DNA of 64,000 nucleotides from Phenylobacterium montanum (GTDB lineage Bacteria; Pseudomonadota; Alphaproteobacteria; Caulobacterales; Caulobacteraceae). Under the pieces are notes generated by a model, which saw only the letters and a list, made by a program, of their open reading frames with translations, was not told where the DNA came from and made no database searches. Position 1 is the stretch's first letter. Each line of letters starts with the position of its first letter. The stretch spans positions 2,202,501 to 2,266,500 of the forward strand of contig NZ_CP073078.1 of the NCBI RefSeq assembly GCF_018135625.1, in the 5' to 3' direction. The position numbers were made by a program, and so were the translations under genes. Positions 17,542-27,500 of this stretch are shown one piece after another.

Positions 17542-18906
17542 ATGAACGTGAAGACCCTCTACGAAGAGATACTGCCGCACCTTCAGGACATCTACGCCGA
17601 AGGGGGTAACATGAGCGCGCAATGGGTCCACCGCGTCGTCCCGGATGCGCTCGATGCGGCAGCGGCGTCGAACTCGAACGCCGCGAGCCTAGTCTCCAAG
17701 ATCCGACAGAAGCTTGGCAACTACAAGGGCAAGCGCGACCATGCCGGGTTCAACGCCCTGTTCGAGGCCTACAGCGAGGCGCTGATCTTCCTGGCCGCGC
17801 GTGAACGCGGAGTGGAGCTGCGCGCCGTGCCGGAGGGCGGCAATCGCGGCAAGACCCCTGACTTCGAAACGATCGCCGCGCCGACGATCGGGCTGGAGAT
17901 CAAAACGCTGAACCCGGTCGATCCGATCGCGGCCGTGGACGACGTCATGAACCGGGGTTTCGAAGCCGGTTATGAAGCGGAACTGCAAGCAAGGGCCAAT
18001 GGGGTAGGGTTCGCGTACACGGAGTGGGCCCCGCATGGCGAGGGCGCGGAACACAGCGACGCCGTGGTCCAGACCATGGCTAAGATCAGCAGCAACGTGA
18101 AGTACGGCCAGTACAGCGGAAAGCCGACCTTCTTGGTTGTGTCCCTCGCGCGACTGGGACTCCACGGCGGGCCGGTGGAGCTGCGGCGATGGGTCGATGA
18201 GGACGGGATGCGGAACGGCCACCTCTATACTGTCGCAGCACATTCGTTCGGCGAACACTTCTTCGCCCACACCCGGGACTCCTTTGACGGTCCCATTGAC
18301 CTCGGGGCTCTGCCCCGCGTCGGCATTCTGCGCGATCATCCCTTCATCGCCGGCGTCATCTTCGTGAACCAGGTCGGCAGCGAAAACGGCGCGTCAGACT
18401 ATTTCAACTACGCGGTTCGATTTCACGGCGTCTGGAACAGCGACTGGGAGCGGGACGCGACATTCTCCCCTGAAGATAAGCAGGCGGCGAAGCGGCTGTT
18501 CGAAACCCTGTGCGACGAGACCAATGATCTGGACGACACCCGATCTGACGCGATTGTCGACGACCGGGTCCTTTTCAGCGCCTTTCAGAACCACCTGGGC
18601 GCTCTGGGGAACTGGGCCGGCAAACCCCCGTCCGGCCCGGCGTTCCAGCGCTTCATGGTCGAGGCGGACCGGCTCCACTTCGCGTGGCGGGGCGCTCTGA
18701 AGAAGGTCGATGTCGCCGCGAACTACGCCCCGCGAGATCCGGCGGACATCGTCACGGGTAGGCTTGCCAGCGGATGGCCGGCCCTGACCTGGTCCGGGCG
18801 GCGTCATCACCCCAAGGTGGAGGTTCCATGCCTGACCAAGGCCGGTCCGTTGTGGGGCTTGTACGAAGGCGCCGGTCGCGTGATCCGGGCCCAGATCGTT
18901 CTCTAG
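17542..18906 (+). CDS. Predicted PD-(D/E)XK-fold nuclease-like protein, unknown system
   Basis: 454 aa, family not recognised. Residues ~70-125 hold a plausible restriction-endonuclease core: a helix with EAYSEALIF, then GGNRGKTPDFETI followed about 14 residues later by GLEIKTLNP, giving E...PD...ExK in the right order and spacing. The N-terminal ~60 residues are helical (possible DNA- or partner-binding), and ~330 further residues are unassigned, mixed alpha/beta. The next gene starts 2 bp after its stop, so they are cotranscribed. It lies beside rmuC and the Bil operon, which suggests a defence role (inference). A lineage-specific protein is also possible. Confidence 0.75.
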   Translation: MNVKTLYEEILPHLQDIYAEGGNMSAQWVHRVVPDALDAAAASNSNAASLVSKIRQKLGNYKGKRDHAGFNALFEAYSEALIFLAARERGVELRAVPEGGNRGKTPDFETIAAPTIGLEIKTLNPVDPIAAVDDVMNRGFEAGYEAELQARANGVGFAYTEWAPHGEGAEHSDAVVQTMAKISSNVKYGQYSGKPTFLVVSLARLGLHGGPVELRRWVDEDGMRNGHLYTVAAHSFGEHFFAHTRDSFDGPIDLGALPRVGILRDHPFIAGVIFVNQVGSENGASDYFNYAVRFHGVWNSDWERDATFSPEDKQAAKRLFETLCDETNDLDDTRSDAIVDDRVLFSAFQNHLGALGNWAGKPPSGPAFQRFMVEADRLHFAWRGALKKVDVAANYAPRDPADIVTGRLASGWPALTWSGRRHHPKVEVPCLTKAGPLWGLYEGAGRVIRAQIVL

Positions 18907-18908
18907 CC

Positions 18909-19337
18909 GTGACAATCGAGCTTTATCGCCGCTATCGCAGGGCGTTGAAGACCACGCCCTTCAACGGCCGCTTCATGCCGTACAACTGGTCGCCCCTGCC
19001 GAACTCCATGACCGGCGAGCTCCTGCCCTATTCGCAGATGCTGGACGATTTTGCACGCGAGCTCGCCAACTCCATCAACGACCTGACCCATCACGAGAAC
19101 CGCCTTCGCGCATGGGCGTCGGCGCTTGAGGGGCTTACCGCCCAGCAAATCATGGCGGCCCAACATGAGATCGTCGGCGACATTGCGACCGTCAGTCTGG
19201 GCCTGCCCTATGTGATCCGCTCCCGGTTCCTGTTCGCCGCATCCCATCTGTCGCATCAGGCCAATCGCGCGCGGCTGCCTGACTGGGTCGATGACCTCCC
19301 GGAAGACGACGAAATCTATCTCGAGACTGCCGACTAG
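18909..19337 (+). CDS. Unknown partner of the 454-aa nuclease-like gene
   Basis: 142 aa from the GTG at 18909 (read MTIELYRRYRRALKTTPF), 2 bp after the preceding stop. It is mostly helical: the middle (LDDFARELANSINDLTHHENRLRAWASALEGL) reads like a long amphipathic helical pair, and no catalytic motif is visible. Tight coupling implies a joint function with the nuclease-like protein. It ends at a TAG, after which the same frame stays open with good coding character for another 116 codons, so the original protein may have been about 258 aa. Confidence 0.7.
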   Translation: MTIELYRRYRRALKTTPFNGRFMPYNWSPLPNSMTGELLPYSQMLDDFARELANSINDLTHHENRLRAWASALEGLTAQQIMAAQHEIVGDIATVSLGLPYVIRSRFLFAASHLSHQANRARLPDWVDDLPEDDEIYLETAD

Positions 19338-19685
19338 GTTGGTCGCGGATGGCGTCGGTACGGTCGCTTCAAGGCCCGGCTGCAGACAATCGGCGGGCAG
19401 GACTATCGCGATGCGACGGGCAATTTCCGCAACCTGTATCAGCATCGCTTTTCGCCCCGCGTGAGCCAGGGAGTGACCCAGATGGTCACGCGGCACGTCG
19501 AACCCGACGGCTCTGTCTGCTACGGGATCGGCGGACGGTCCCCTCTGACCCTCACCGGCATCTGCGACGCCCTGCTGACCCAACGCGACCGCAGCTATGC
19601 GGCGTTTGAAGGGTTTCAGGCGCTTGTGGGGGAGCAGACGAAGTGGATGATGGAGGTCTGGCCCCAACCGCCAGCGAGGGCTTAG
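19338..19685 (+). pseudogene. In-frame continuation after a TAG stop (split gene or separate short gene)
   Basis: Directly after the TAG at 19335-19337 the same reading frame continues for 115 sense codons to a stop at 19685. The translation looks like ordinary protein (RYGRFKARLQTIGGQDYRD, then GSVCYGIGGRSPLTLTGICD) with a hydrophilic fold-like pattern rather than antisense composition. The first usable in-frame start is a GTG at 19461, which would give 74 aa and discard a plausible coding segment. Either a nonsense mutation split one gene or a sequencing error created the stop. Confidence 0.5.
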
Positions 19686-19919
19686 CCCGCGGCCGGCTCA
19701 ATCGTCGGCAAATGATTCTGAGGCTGGCGATGCCGAATAGCGCCATAGCTGTATTCTCGACCAATCACTGCTGAGCCAAAGGGCCTCCGCGAAAGCGGTC
19801 ATCCGAGCGAACCGGAAAGATATGACATACTGGAGTTTGGTTTGCTCCAAGAACCGGAATTTCGGATAACGCCCGAGATAACCAGACCGGTCGCCTATCT
19901 GGCGGTCACGGTATGCCTA

Positions 19920-21470
19920 TCAGGCTTCGGCTTCATCGAGACCTTCGTCGTCTGCCTCGAATGCTGCCGAAGCGCTAAGACCAAGGACATCGTCAACGCT
20001 GGTGGCGGCTTCCAGTGTTTCTACATCGCGGAGTTTGCGCTCGACGGCGCGTGTCCGTCGCCCTGCCTCATCCACGGTCTTCTTGGCGCTGTCCAGCTGC
20101 CGTCCAATCTTGTCCCAGACTTCGCCATACTTGCGGAATTCCGTCTTCGCCGCGCTCAGCACCTGCCAGACTTCACTAGAGCGCTTCTCGATGGCGAGCG
20201 TACGGAAGCCCATCTGCAGGCTACTCAGCAGTGCGGCCAGCGTGGTTGGCCCGGTCATCATCACCCGGTGCTTGGTCTGAATGTCCGAGCAGAGTCCAGG
20301 GCGACGGATCACCTCGGCGAACAGCCCCTCGGTCGGAAGGTACATGATCGCGAAATCCGTCGAGTGGGGTGGACAGACGTACTTTTCGCTGATTCGTTTC
20401 GCCTCGGCGCGGATCGCCCGCTCCAAGGCAGCCGCCGCCTTCTCGACCTCCTCCGCCCCGCCGGCCTCTTGAGCGGTCAGCAAGCGATCATAGTCCTCTT
20501 GCGGAAACTTGGCGTCGATCGGCAGGAAGACAGGCGGCCCCTCTCCCTTGCCGGGAAGCCGCACCGCGAACTCGACCATCTCCCCAGAGTCGGGCTTGAT
20601 GCGGACGTTCTGCGCATACTGGTCAGTCAGCAGCATGTCCTCCAAGAGGATACCAAGCTGAACCTCGCCCCAGCCACCGCGGGACTTCACGTTGGTGAGC
20701 ACCCGCTTGAGGTCTCCCACGCCGGTCGCCAGCAACTGCATCTCGCCCAGACCCTTGTGCACCTGCTCCAGGCGCTCGCTGACGAGCTTGAAGGATTCCC
20801 CCAGGCGCTGCTCCAGGGTCCCCTGAAGCTTCTCCTCGACGGTCGCGCGCATCGCCTCCAGCTTGGTCTCGTTGTCCTTGCGCACCGCTTCGAGGCTCTG
20901 GGTCAAGGCCTCGCGGATCGCGTCATGGCGCTTCTCGTTGGACTCGGTCATCGCCTTAATCTGGGCGGTGACCGCCTCAAGCGCCTCCTTGAGCGCCTGG
21001 CGGCTTTCCCCCTGCGCCTTCTCCAGGCGTTCGGCCAGCGCGGTCATGGCGGCATTTGTCTCGCCTAGGCGCTTAGTCTGGGTTTCAGCGAAGGCGTCGG
21101 TCCTCTCCTTCAAAGCATTTTCCTGCGCCGTCCGCCCCTCCACGGCTTCGCGACGTAGGGCCGCCATCTGCTCGGCCTGGCTGTTCGCAAACCCCGTCAG
21201 TCGCTCCTCGATCAGCCGCTGCGCCTCGCTCTGGGCTTGGCTGAAGGCGGCCAAGCGCCCTTCAAGCGCTTGATTGTGGCCGGCCAGGATTTCGCGCAAC
21301 TCGTCGCGGCCCGCCTTGCTCTCGGCCCGCAACGCGGGCTCCAGCGCCTTCAGCGCACTCTCCATTTGGGCGAGCCTTGAGGCGATGCTCCGCTGCTGAA
21401 GGAACGTTGCGCCCGCCGCAAGGAGGATGGTGGCGCATATCGCCAAGACAACGAATATCAGGACCAGCAC
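19920..21470 (-). CDS. rmuC: DNA recombination protein RmuC
   Basis: 516 aa. An N-terminal membrane helix (MLVLIFVVLAICATILLAA) is followed by a ~250-residue coiled coil, then the RmuC core with GVGDLKRVLTNVKSRGGWGEVQLG, LPIDAKFPQEDYDRL and the AIMYLPTEGLFAEVI region. RmuC limits DNA inversion and rearrangement and is related to restriction-type nuclease folds. Length and domain order are normal. It lies between the nuclease-like locus and the Bil operon, transcribed like the latter but 160 bp beyond it. Confidence 0.95.
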   Translation of the reverse strand: MLVLIFVVLAICATILLAAGATFLQQRSIASRLAQMESALKALEPALRAESKAGRDELREILAGHNQALEGRLAAFSQAQSEAQRLIEERLTGFANSQAEQMAALRREAVEGRTAQENALKERTDAFAETQTKRLGETNAAMTALAERLEKAQGESRQALKEALEAVTAQIKAMTESNEKRHDAIREALTQSLEAVRKDNETKLEAMRATVEEKLQGTLEQRLGESFKLVSERLEQVHKGLGEMQLLATGVGDLKRVLTNVKSRGGWGEVQLGILLEDMLLTDQYAQNVRIKPDSGEMVEFAVRLPGKGEGPPVFLPIDAKFPQEDYDRLLTAQEAGGAEEVEKAAAALERAIRAEAKRISEKYVCPPHSTDFAIMYLPTEGLFAEVIRRPGLCSDIQTKHRVMMTGPTTLAALLSSLQMGFRTLAIEKRSSEVWQVLSAAKTEFRKYGEVWDKIGRQLDSAKKTVDEAGRRTRAVERKLRDVETLEAATSVDDVLGLSASAAFEADDEGLDEAEA

Positions 21471-21633
21471 GAAGAAACCTCCAAGCTCTAGTTATAGGGC
21501 GCCGTTTGAGGGGGTCTGCCAACGTCGGCATCGCCCTCCAGGATGCGCTCCCGACCCAATAGCGGCCCACGGGCGCGGGCGCCCGCGAGGTGCGGACACT
21601 GGGCTTATTGCCGCAAGGAGACATCCTGCCGCC

Positions 21634-23001
21634 CTAGCCGATGCCGACGTAACCGGGATTGAACCCCGAGAAGTCCCTCGTCTGAAGAACCGTCTGTTGA
21701 TGACCCACCGCGGTGAGGTCCAAATCGATCAATTGATGCATGCAACCACCATGTAGATGACGCAATACCTCGGAGACCGCTAGGGCCGCGGCCACGGAGC
21801 CGACGAAGGGGGCACCCACGGCCTTTCCGGCCAGCAGCGTCACCCCGCACTGATCGAGACGGCCGTCCTTCAGTAGCTTCTGGTAGGCGCCCTGTGCGGT
21901 GAAATCCTCGCCCCCTTCGGCGATGGCGGGCCACAGTTCGTCGGCCGTCTTCGTGGCCGGCAGGGTGTGGATCCGCATGGACTGGAAGTCCCGCGGCCCG
22001 CGGCCGAGGCCCGCCTCCACGACGAGGTCGAAGCCGACCTTGTCGAGCGCGCGCCGGCCAAGTGCATTGTCGAGGCCGCAGAACACGACCCCCGGCTCGT
22101 CGTCCCGCCGCTGGAAACCGTCGTCGAAGTAGCGCTCGACGATCCGTGGGCTGAAGCCGCGCCGTTCCGCCCACGCCGCCATGGCGCGGGTCTTCACCTG
22201 CCCGACAAGTGCGGCGTCCGACAGCACCGACGTGCTCTCGGTGGACGGCGTGATGCGGTCCATGTCCTGCAGCACCAGCTGCACGGCGTCCGGGTTCGGG
22301 TAGGGCAGCAGGCCGAGCGCCCAGAGGTAAGCTTGGCCGAGGTGTCCCAGGCCCAGCAACCAGAGGCGGTCGGGCAGTCTTTCGAGCACCGGACCCGCGG
22401 CGGCCGCGAAGGCGTCTGCCTCGCCGGGCCGCCAAAGCGACAGGGCCACCTGACGACGGCCGGCGGTGGGCGCGCCGCCGCGGACGTGGAAATAGGCTTC
22501 GCTCACGGCCATGGCCGCGGCAAGCATCGGCGCCAGCGGCATGGCCGATTCGTCGTTGAGCTGGACGTCCGAATAAGCCGGCACCGCGCCGCCGCACCAG
22601 CCGGACCAGAGCGTGCGCATCTCGAACCCACGGCCGCGCGGGCTGGGCGCGCCGCCGATCCGGATCACCGGAACCTCGGGCTCGAGTCCGACCGCAGCCC
22701 GTGCGCCAAGGCGCGTGACGGCCTCGCCGAGGGTCGCGCCGAGGGACATGTCGACGGCGGGGACCGCGGCCAGCGGCACGGTGACTGTGACGCCGCCCAG
22801 GAACACCCGCCGAGCCAAGTTGACCGCGGTCAGTAGGGCCGCTTGGTGATGGCGCGACGACGCGGCGGCGGGGTCCATAACCAGGTTCAGGCGGAAGCCG
22901 CGGAAGAGCGCCTGCGCGGCTTCCAGGCTTTCCGCGGCACCGCTGTCGAGGACTTCTTTGACCAGGCGGTGGAGCTGGTCGGCAGGTTCATAGACGGTCA
23001 T
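21634..23001 (-). CDS. bilD: E1-like ThiF-family adenylyltransferase, BilD of a Bil system
   Basis: 455 aa from the ATG at 23001. The C-terminal half is an E1/ThiF fold: nucleotide loop GLGHLG (217-222), an acidic strand end LQDMDRITPSTEST (244-257), VFCGLDNALGRRALDKVGF matching the downstream E1 signature, and Cys385 in DQCGV as the best candidate for the thioester cysteine. The N-terminal ~190 residues are specific to this family. In described Bil systems the E1 activates the Ubl and passes it to the E2. It begins 8 bp after the JAMM gene and is the last gene of the operon. The assignment rests on fold motifs plus exact gene order. Confidence 0.87.
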   Translation of the reverse strand: MTVYEPADQLHRLVKEVLDSGAAESLEAAQALFRGFRLNLVMDPAAASSRHHQAALLTAVNLARRVFLGGVTVTVPLAAVPAVDMSLGATLGEAVTRLGARAAVGLEPEVPVIRIGGAPSPRGRGFEMRTLWSGWCGGAVPAYSDVQLNDESAMPLAPMLAAAMAVSEAYFHVRGGAPTAGRRQVALSLWRPGEADAFAAAAGPVLERLPDRLWLLGLGHLGQAYLWALGLLPYPNPDAVQLVLQDMDRITPSTESTSVLSDAALVGQVKTRAMAAWAERRGFSPRIVERYFDDGFQRRDDEPGVVFCGLDNALGRRALDKVGFDLVVEAGLGRGPRDFQSMRIHTLPATKTADELWPAIAEGGEDFTAQGAYQKLLKDGRLDQCGVTLLAGKAVGAPFVGSVAAALAVSEVLRHLHGGCMHQLIDLDLTAVGHQQTVLQTRDFSGFNPGYVGIG

Positions 23002-23009
23002 CTCGGGCC

Positions 23010-23528
23010 TCACGGGCAAAGGGTGAAGAAGCGGCGGCGCTGCGCGAGCGGGATAACGTCCCAGCGGCCCGCGCCGCGGTAGCGGTAGACCCCGACGTCC
23101 TCGCGCCGAACGCCGCGCCGGGCGAAGTCCGGGACGATCAGGGCGAGGTGGCCGTCGCGGGCGATCATCGGGTGGGCCTGGTCGGAGGCGCTCTGCCAGG
23201 ACTCGCCGGGATGGGTGTGCACGTCGGCGACGACCTCAAGGCCGCGACGCTCGCAGATGGCCCAAAGATCACTGAAGTAGCGCCCGTCGAATCGGACGAT
23301 CCCAGTGTCCAGGCTGTGGGGGTCTAGGTCATCGTAGAGCACGAACTCTTGGATGCGGGCGCGCCCGGCGTCATCGCGCAGCCCCAGGAGGAACGCGCCG
23401 CTCTCATGCCGGCCGCCACCGCGGTCGCGCATGGCGTCCAGCAGGCGGTCCCAAAGGGCGGGGGAACAGGAGAGTTTATGCCGCGGCGCCCAGAGGCGGC
23501 GCATAATCCCGGCTATTGAGAAGTTCAT
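23010..23528 (-). CDS. bilC: JAMM/MPN metallopeptidase, BilC (deubiquitinase-like)
   Basis: 172 aa from the ATG at 23528 ([13 protein letters not shown]), preferred because GGAG sits 7 nt upstream; an ATG at 23504 is an alternative. The zinc site is intact: Glu42 in HESGAF, then [18 protein letters not shown] giving His104, His106 and Asp116. In Bil systems this peptidase processes the Ubl and can remove it from conjugates. Its 5' end overlaps the E2 gene by about 50 bp in another frame, a strong sign of one operon. Confidence 0.88.
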   Translation of the reverse strand: MNFSIAGIMRRLWAPRHKLSCSPALWDRLLDAMRDRGGGRHESGAFLLGLRDDAGRARIQEFVLYDDLDPHSLDTGIVRFDGRYFSDLWAICERRGLEVVADVHTHPGESWQSASDQAHPMIARDGHLALIVPDFARRGVRREDVGVYRYRGAGRWDVIPLAQRRRFFTLCP

Positions 23529-23946
23529 GAACGAGCTCCAGGTATTGGACGAGGCCGTCGGCCGGCCGCCAGATCTTTGAGGGGGTTTGGACACGCCAAG
23601 CGTCGTGTCCGGCGATGCTTTCGCGGTCGCACGGCAGGTAGAGCGCTGTGCCGTTCTTCCAGTCCTGCCGGAACACCGCGCCCAGCCGCCCGCCCCGGCT
23701 GCGCGGCCACCGGTCGAAGGGCAGCGGGTGGCCACCCTCGAGGTCCCAGGGCTGCGCCGTCGGCGGCGCCTGCGGGAAGCCGTCACAGCGGAACCTTAAG
23801 CCGTAGGCGCGGCCGTCGCGGGCGGTGATCGCGACGGGGACGAAGGGCCAGGCGATCTCACCGGCCCTCCACCGCCCATCGGCGACCCCCAGGCGGAACG
23901 CTGCCTTCCGCAGGTCCGCCCGGAGGGCCTGTTCGTCCGGGCTCAA
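23476..23946 (-). CDS. bilB: E2-like conjugating protein, BilB
   Basis: 156 aa from a TTG start overlapping the Ubl stop by 4 bp. It has the compact layout of prokaryotic E2 proteins: an N-terminal helix, a beta meander ([20 protein letters not shown]), Cys106 in [10 protein letters not shown] as the probable catalytic cysteine, then the helical C-terminus ([21 protein letters not shown]). The E2 would receive the Ubl from the E1 and conjugate it to a target. Identification depends on the neighbouring E1, Ubl and JAMM genes as much as on sequence. Confidence 0.82.
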   Translation of the reverse strand: MSPDEQALRADLRKAAFRLGVADGRWRAGEIAWPFVPVAITARDGRAYGLRFRCDGFPQAPPTAQPWDLEGGHPLPFDRWPRSRGGRLGAVFRQDWKNGTALYLPCDRESIAGHDAWRVQTPSKIWRPADGLVQYLELVHELLNSRDYAPPLGAAA

Positions 23947-24446
23947 CGGCCCACCCTTTCCTCGGGCGCGCCGTTGATCCGCTCGTCGGCCACCAGGTCG
24001 AAGGCGATCTTGCAGACCTTGCCAGCCAGGGCGCCGATGTGCGCGGCCGGCGAGGGCCGGTCGTGGGTGCCAGCGATCTGCAGGACGTGCTCGCCGGCGT
24101 CGTGGGCGGTCATGTTGTACACCTCGGCCGCCCAGGCCTTGACCCGCGCGACCGTGGTCGACGGGGCGAACTTGCGGCTGTGGCGCTTGCCCGCGAAGCC
24201 CACCGTCACCTCGACCTCGCGGCAGTGGTGGAAGTGCAGCTTGCCGCCGCGTTCGACGATCACCGCGATGGTGATCTCGTCCGACAGCGGCTCGTCCTCG
24301 TCCTCGACAAAGACCAGGACCTCGGTGTAGCCGTGACGCTCGGCTAGGCGGCCCTTCAGCGCAGCCAGGGTCTCGGAGAGGGCGGCCTCGGCGACCTCGA
24401 TCTCGCGGCCATGCTCACCTTGGTAGAAGATATCGACGACGCTCAT
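23943..24446 (-). CDS. bilA: Ubiquitin-like protein, BilA
   Basis: 167 aa from the ATG at 24446, with Shine-Dalgarno AAGGAG 7 nt upstream. Residues ~77-155 look like a beta-grasp Ubl domain: [16 protein letters not shown], a helix in [16 protein letters not shown], then [13 protein letters not shown] and a closing strand. Residues 1-76 form a second alpha/beta unit ([13 protein letters not shown]), consistent with the tandem-domain, ISG15-like design. There is no C-terminal di-glycine; the tail ends GAPEERVGR, so processing by the JAMM protein is likely. It is the first gene of the four-gene operon, 101 bp after the helicase gene, with a conserved 32-bp element upstream. Confidence 0.83.
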   Translation of the reverse strand: MSVVDIFYQGEHGREIEVAEAALSETLAALKGRLAERHGYTEVLVFVEDEDEPLSDEITIAVIVERGGKLHFHHCREVEVTVGFAGKRHSRKFAPSTTVARVKAWAAEVYNMTAHDAGEHVLQIAGTHDRPSPAAHIGALAGKVCKIAFDLVADERINGAPEERVGR

Positions 24447-24501
24447 CGCGTGGGCTCCTTGAGGAGGCCGGCCCAACTGCCGGGGCATCTCCTTCAAGAG
24501 T

Positions 24502-24533
24502 GGATCGCGACAGCCTCCGAAAATCGGAAAGGC
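24502..24533 (-). promoter_or_regulatory. Shared 32-bp regulatory element upstream of bilA
   Basis: On the plus strand it contains ATCGCG, CAG, then CGAAAATCGGAAA. It matches 27 of 32 positions with the block at 29455-29486 and lies 55 nt before the bilA start (54 nt for the other copy). The core tccga-aaa-tcgga (24517-24529) is a perfect small palindrome here. Read along transcription, TTTCCG and GCGATN are 16 bp apart, a spacing compatible with a bipartite promoter. No other copy was noticed in the window. Confidence 0.72.
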
Positions 24534-24547
24534 GGGTCGCCGCGACG

Positions 24548-27500
24548 TCAGCTGAGGTCGAGCGGCCCGGCGGGCGTCGCCGCGCAGATGAAGAAGTGCG
24601 GGCAGCGCGGACAGCTCACGGCGTCCGGTTCCGCGGGAAAGGTGCCGCCGGCGATCCCAGCCACCAGCCGCTCGCCGATTTCCCGGCGGGCTTCTCGCTT
24701 GCGATCGGTGATGACGACGGTCTCCATCTGATCGTCGGTCAGGTGGTGGGCCTCGACCTCATAGCCCGCACCGAATGCGGCGGCGCCGGCCAGGTGGAAG
24801 AGCGTGTAGGCGAGCTTGTCGTACTCGTCGCTGCGCTTGTAGCCGGTCCGGACGCGGCGAATGATGGTCTGCCCACCTGCGGCCTCGATGATCTCGCTGG
24901 CCTCGACCACCACCTGGCCGGCGCCGAAGGCGACCACCAGGTCGGACGGCGGCCGGAAGGTGCGGCCCTCGCCGCCGCGAACGAGATTGTCCAGCAGCCG
25001 GGCGCAGAGCGCGCGGTAGTCGGCCTCGAAGCCGTGGCCGACGGGCCCGCGTCGGGCCCAGATCTCCTGAAACGCGAGGTCGAGTTCGGCCTGGTCGAAC
25101 GTGCCCGCGGCCCGAGCCTTCGACACCAGGCGAACCGCTTCATGGAGGCAGTCGTGGGCTTTCCCGAAGGGCGTCATCCGCCGTCGCCCGCCTAGGCCCA
25201 GGACGTGGGTGTAGAAGAACCGACGGGGGCAGCTGTCATAGGATTCAAGGCGCGCGTCGGTCAGGCGCCAGTCGGCCGGCCAGGTCACGGCGATCGTGTG
25301 GCCATCCTCGCCGCCGGCCGGCCCCTTGAGCTGCGGCGGCAAGGTTCGTTCATCGACGCAAGCGCGGATGACAGTGAGGTAGGGTGACGGACTGCGGTTA
25401 GAGCCGTTTGCCTGTCGGCTGGAACGATAGAGTTGCAGCCGCTGGCGCGCCCGCGACAGGGCGACGAAGAAGAGGCACTGCTCTTCGGCTTCGTGGGACT
25501 GCTTGGCGAAGTCCTTTGGCTCAGCGTCGCCGGCGCCCGCGATCAGGCCCCTCGGCGCCGGACACCGCTCCCCGCGGTTCGAGCTCGGAAAGCCCGCCAC
25601 CGTCAGACCTGGCAGGTGGACCGCCTCAAACTCCAGGCCCTTGCTGCCGTGAACCGTCATGAGACGCACCGCGTCCATGTGCAGCGCGGCGGCTGGGACC
25701 TGACGCAGGTCGCGCTCCTCGCTCAGCAGGACCAGCTGCCGGACGCGGTCTAGGGTCCGCTGGATGGGGGCGCCGGATCCGACGGGGCTCGTCTCCCGGA
25801 CGAAGTTGAGGAACTGCCAGATCGCAACGGCCCGCATCCGCTCGGCCACCGTATCGCCGAGCTGTCGAAGCTCGCCGGTCCGATCCAGCAAGTAGTCTGC
25901 GACAGCGGCCCAGGCGGATTGCGACGTGGCCAGCCCTCGGCAATCCTCTGCCAGCGTCTGCAATCCGCTCCGTCCAGCATCAGAAAGTTCGGGTAGGCTG
26001 GTGAGGTCTGCGAGCGCCTTCAGGGCCGGCCGGTCGCCGCCAGCCAAAGCCCCGACAAGCTTGGAGACGTCGTTCAGCGGGATGGAGTACCGTGGCTTGG
26101 CCGCGAGACGCACAAGACCCGCCCCGAAGGGATCACCTACCAGGCTTAGCAGCGCCAAGAGGTCCCGCACCTCTTCTCTCTCGAACAGGCTTCCCAGGTG
26201 TAGAACCGGTATCCCCCGGGCTTCCAGCCCAGCGGCGATGGCGTTGAGGCGCGCGTTCGAGCGGCACAGGACGGCCTGGTCGCGGAGGCGCACGCCGGCC
26301 GTCTCCAGTTCCCGCACTGCAGCCGCCACGCCTTCAGTCTCGTCGTCCTGGGTCTGAAAGACCCGCAGTTCAGGGCTGACACCGCTCGGGCCGGCACGCG
26401 CGGTCAGCTTAAGCGGCAACATGCCCAGCGACGCGCTCATCTTCGGGGCGAAGGTGACGAAGGTGTCCACCACCTCCTTGGACGAGCGGTAGTTCACCTC
26501 CAACTGGTCGATCACCGCACCGGGGTAGTCTTGAGCGAAGCCGGTCATGTTCGCCGGAGAGGCACCGCGGAAGCGATAGATCGACTGACGCGCGTCGCCC
26601 ACCACCCAGAGGCGCTTGCCATCGCCGGCGACCGCCTTCACGAGGCGCGCGCTGGCGCGGTTTATGTCCTGATATTCGTCGACGAGAACGTGGCGGTGCC
26701 GGAGGCGGACCATGGTCCGCACAGTCTCATCCGCCTCCAGCAGCCGCGTGGGTCTGGCGATCAGATCGCCAAAATCCACCCCACCGCTTTTCGCAAGCGC
26801 CGCCTCGTAGAGCTCGTAGACTCGGGCGACTTCCAGGGCTTTGGCCGCGACCTGAAGGGCGTCTTCATCCTCGCCGGCGGCCTCGCGCATGGCTTCGCAC
26901 AGGCGGCGGTACTCCACGGGCCCCACCATTTCGTCCTTAGCGCTGGAGATCGCAGTCAGCATTTCCCGCAGGATGAGTTCGGGATCCCAGAGGTTGCGGT
27001 AGTGGGCCAAGGCCAACGTCGGCAGGATTTCTTCCAGCACGGCGATCGCGTCACTGCGGTCGAACAGGGGTGGGTCCGCCGAGAGAGCGAGTTTCTCATG
27101 ATGCCGCCGCGCGAGATCCAGGCCGAACCCATGGAAGGTGCCGATCCAGATCTGGGCCGCGGCCTGTGGCGCCGCTTTCGCCAAGCGCTCTGAGAGTTCG
27201 CCGGCCGCCCGGTTGGAGAACGTCAGGACAAGGATGGAGGCCGGATCGACGTTCTCGTCCAGCAACGACTGGACCCGCCGGACAAGAGTGCGGGTTTTGC
27301 CGGTCCCCGGCCCAGCCTCCAGCAGGAACGGTGAGCCACGGTGGGCGACCGCCCGGTCCTGACTGGCGTCGGCCGTGACGGTCGGCGCTACGACGTCGTC
27401 TTCGACCGAGCCGGCCGGCGGCAACAGCAGGGCGTCGAACATCTGCTGCCGGACAAGGTCCAGCGGAAGCTGGGTGGCCGTCGAGACCACGCGGGCGCCC

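Noticed and set aside
18903..19667. 254-codon minus-strand open frame over the nuclease partner gene
   Set aside because: It spans both halves around the TAG, which made it a rival, but its translation is His/Gly/Arg-rich with no fold pattern, while the plus strand is coupled to the upstream gene by 2 bp.
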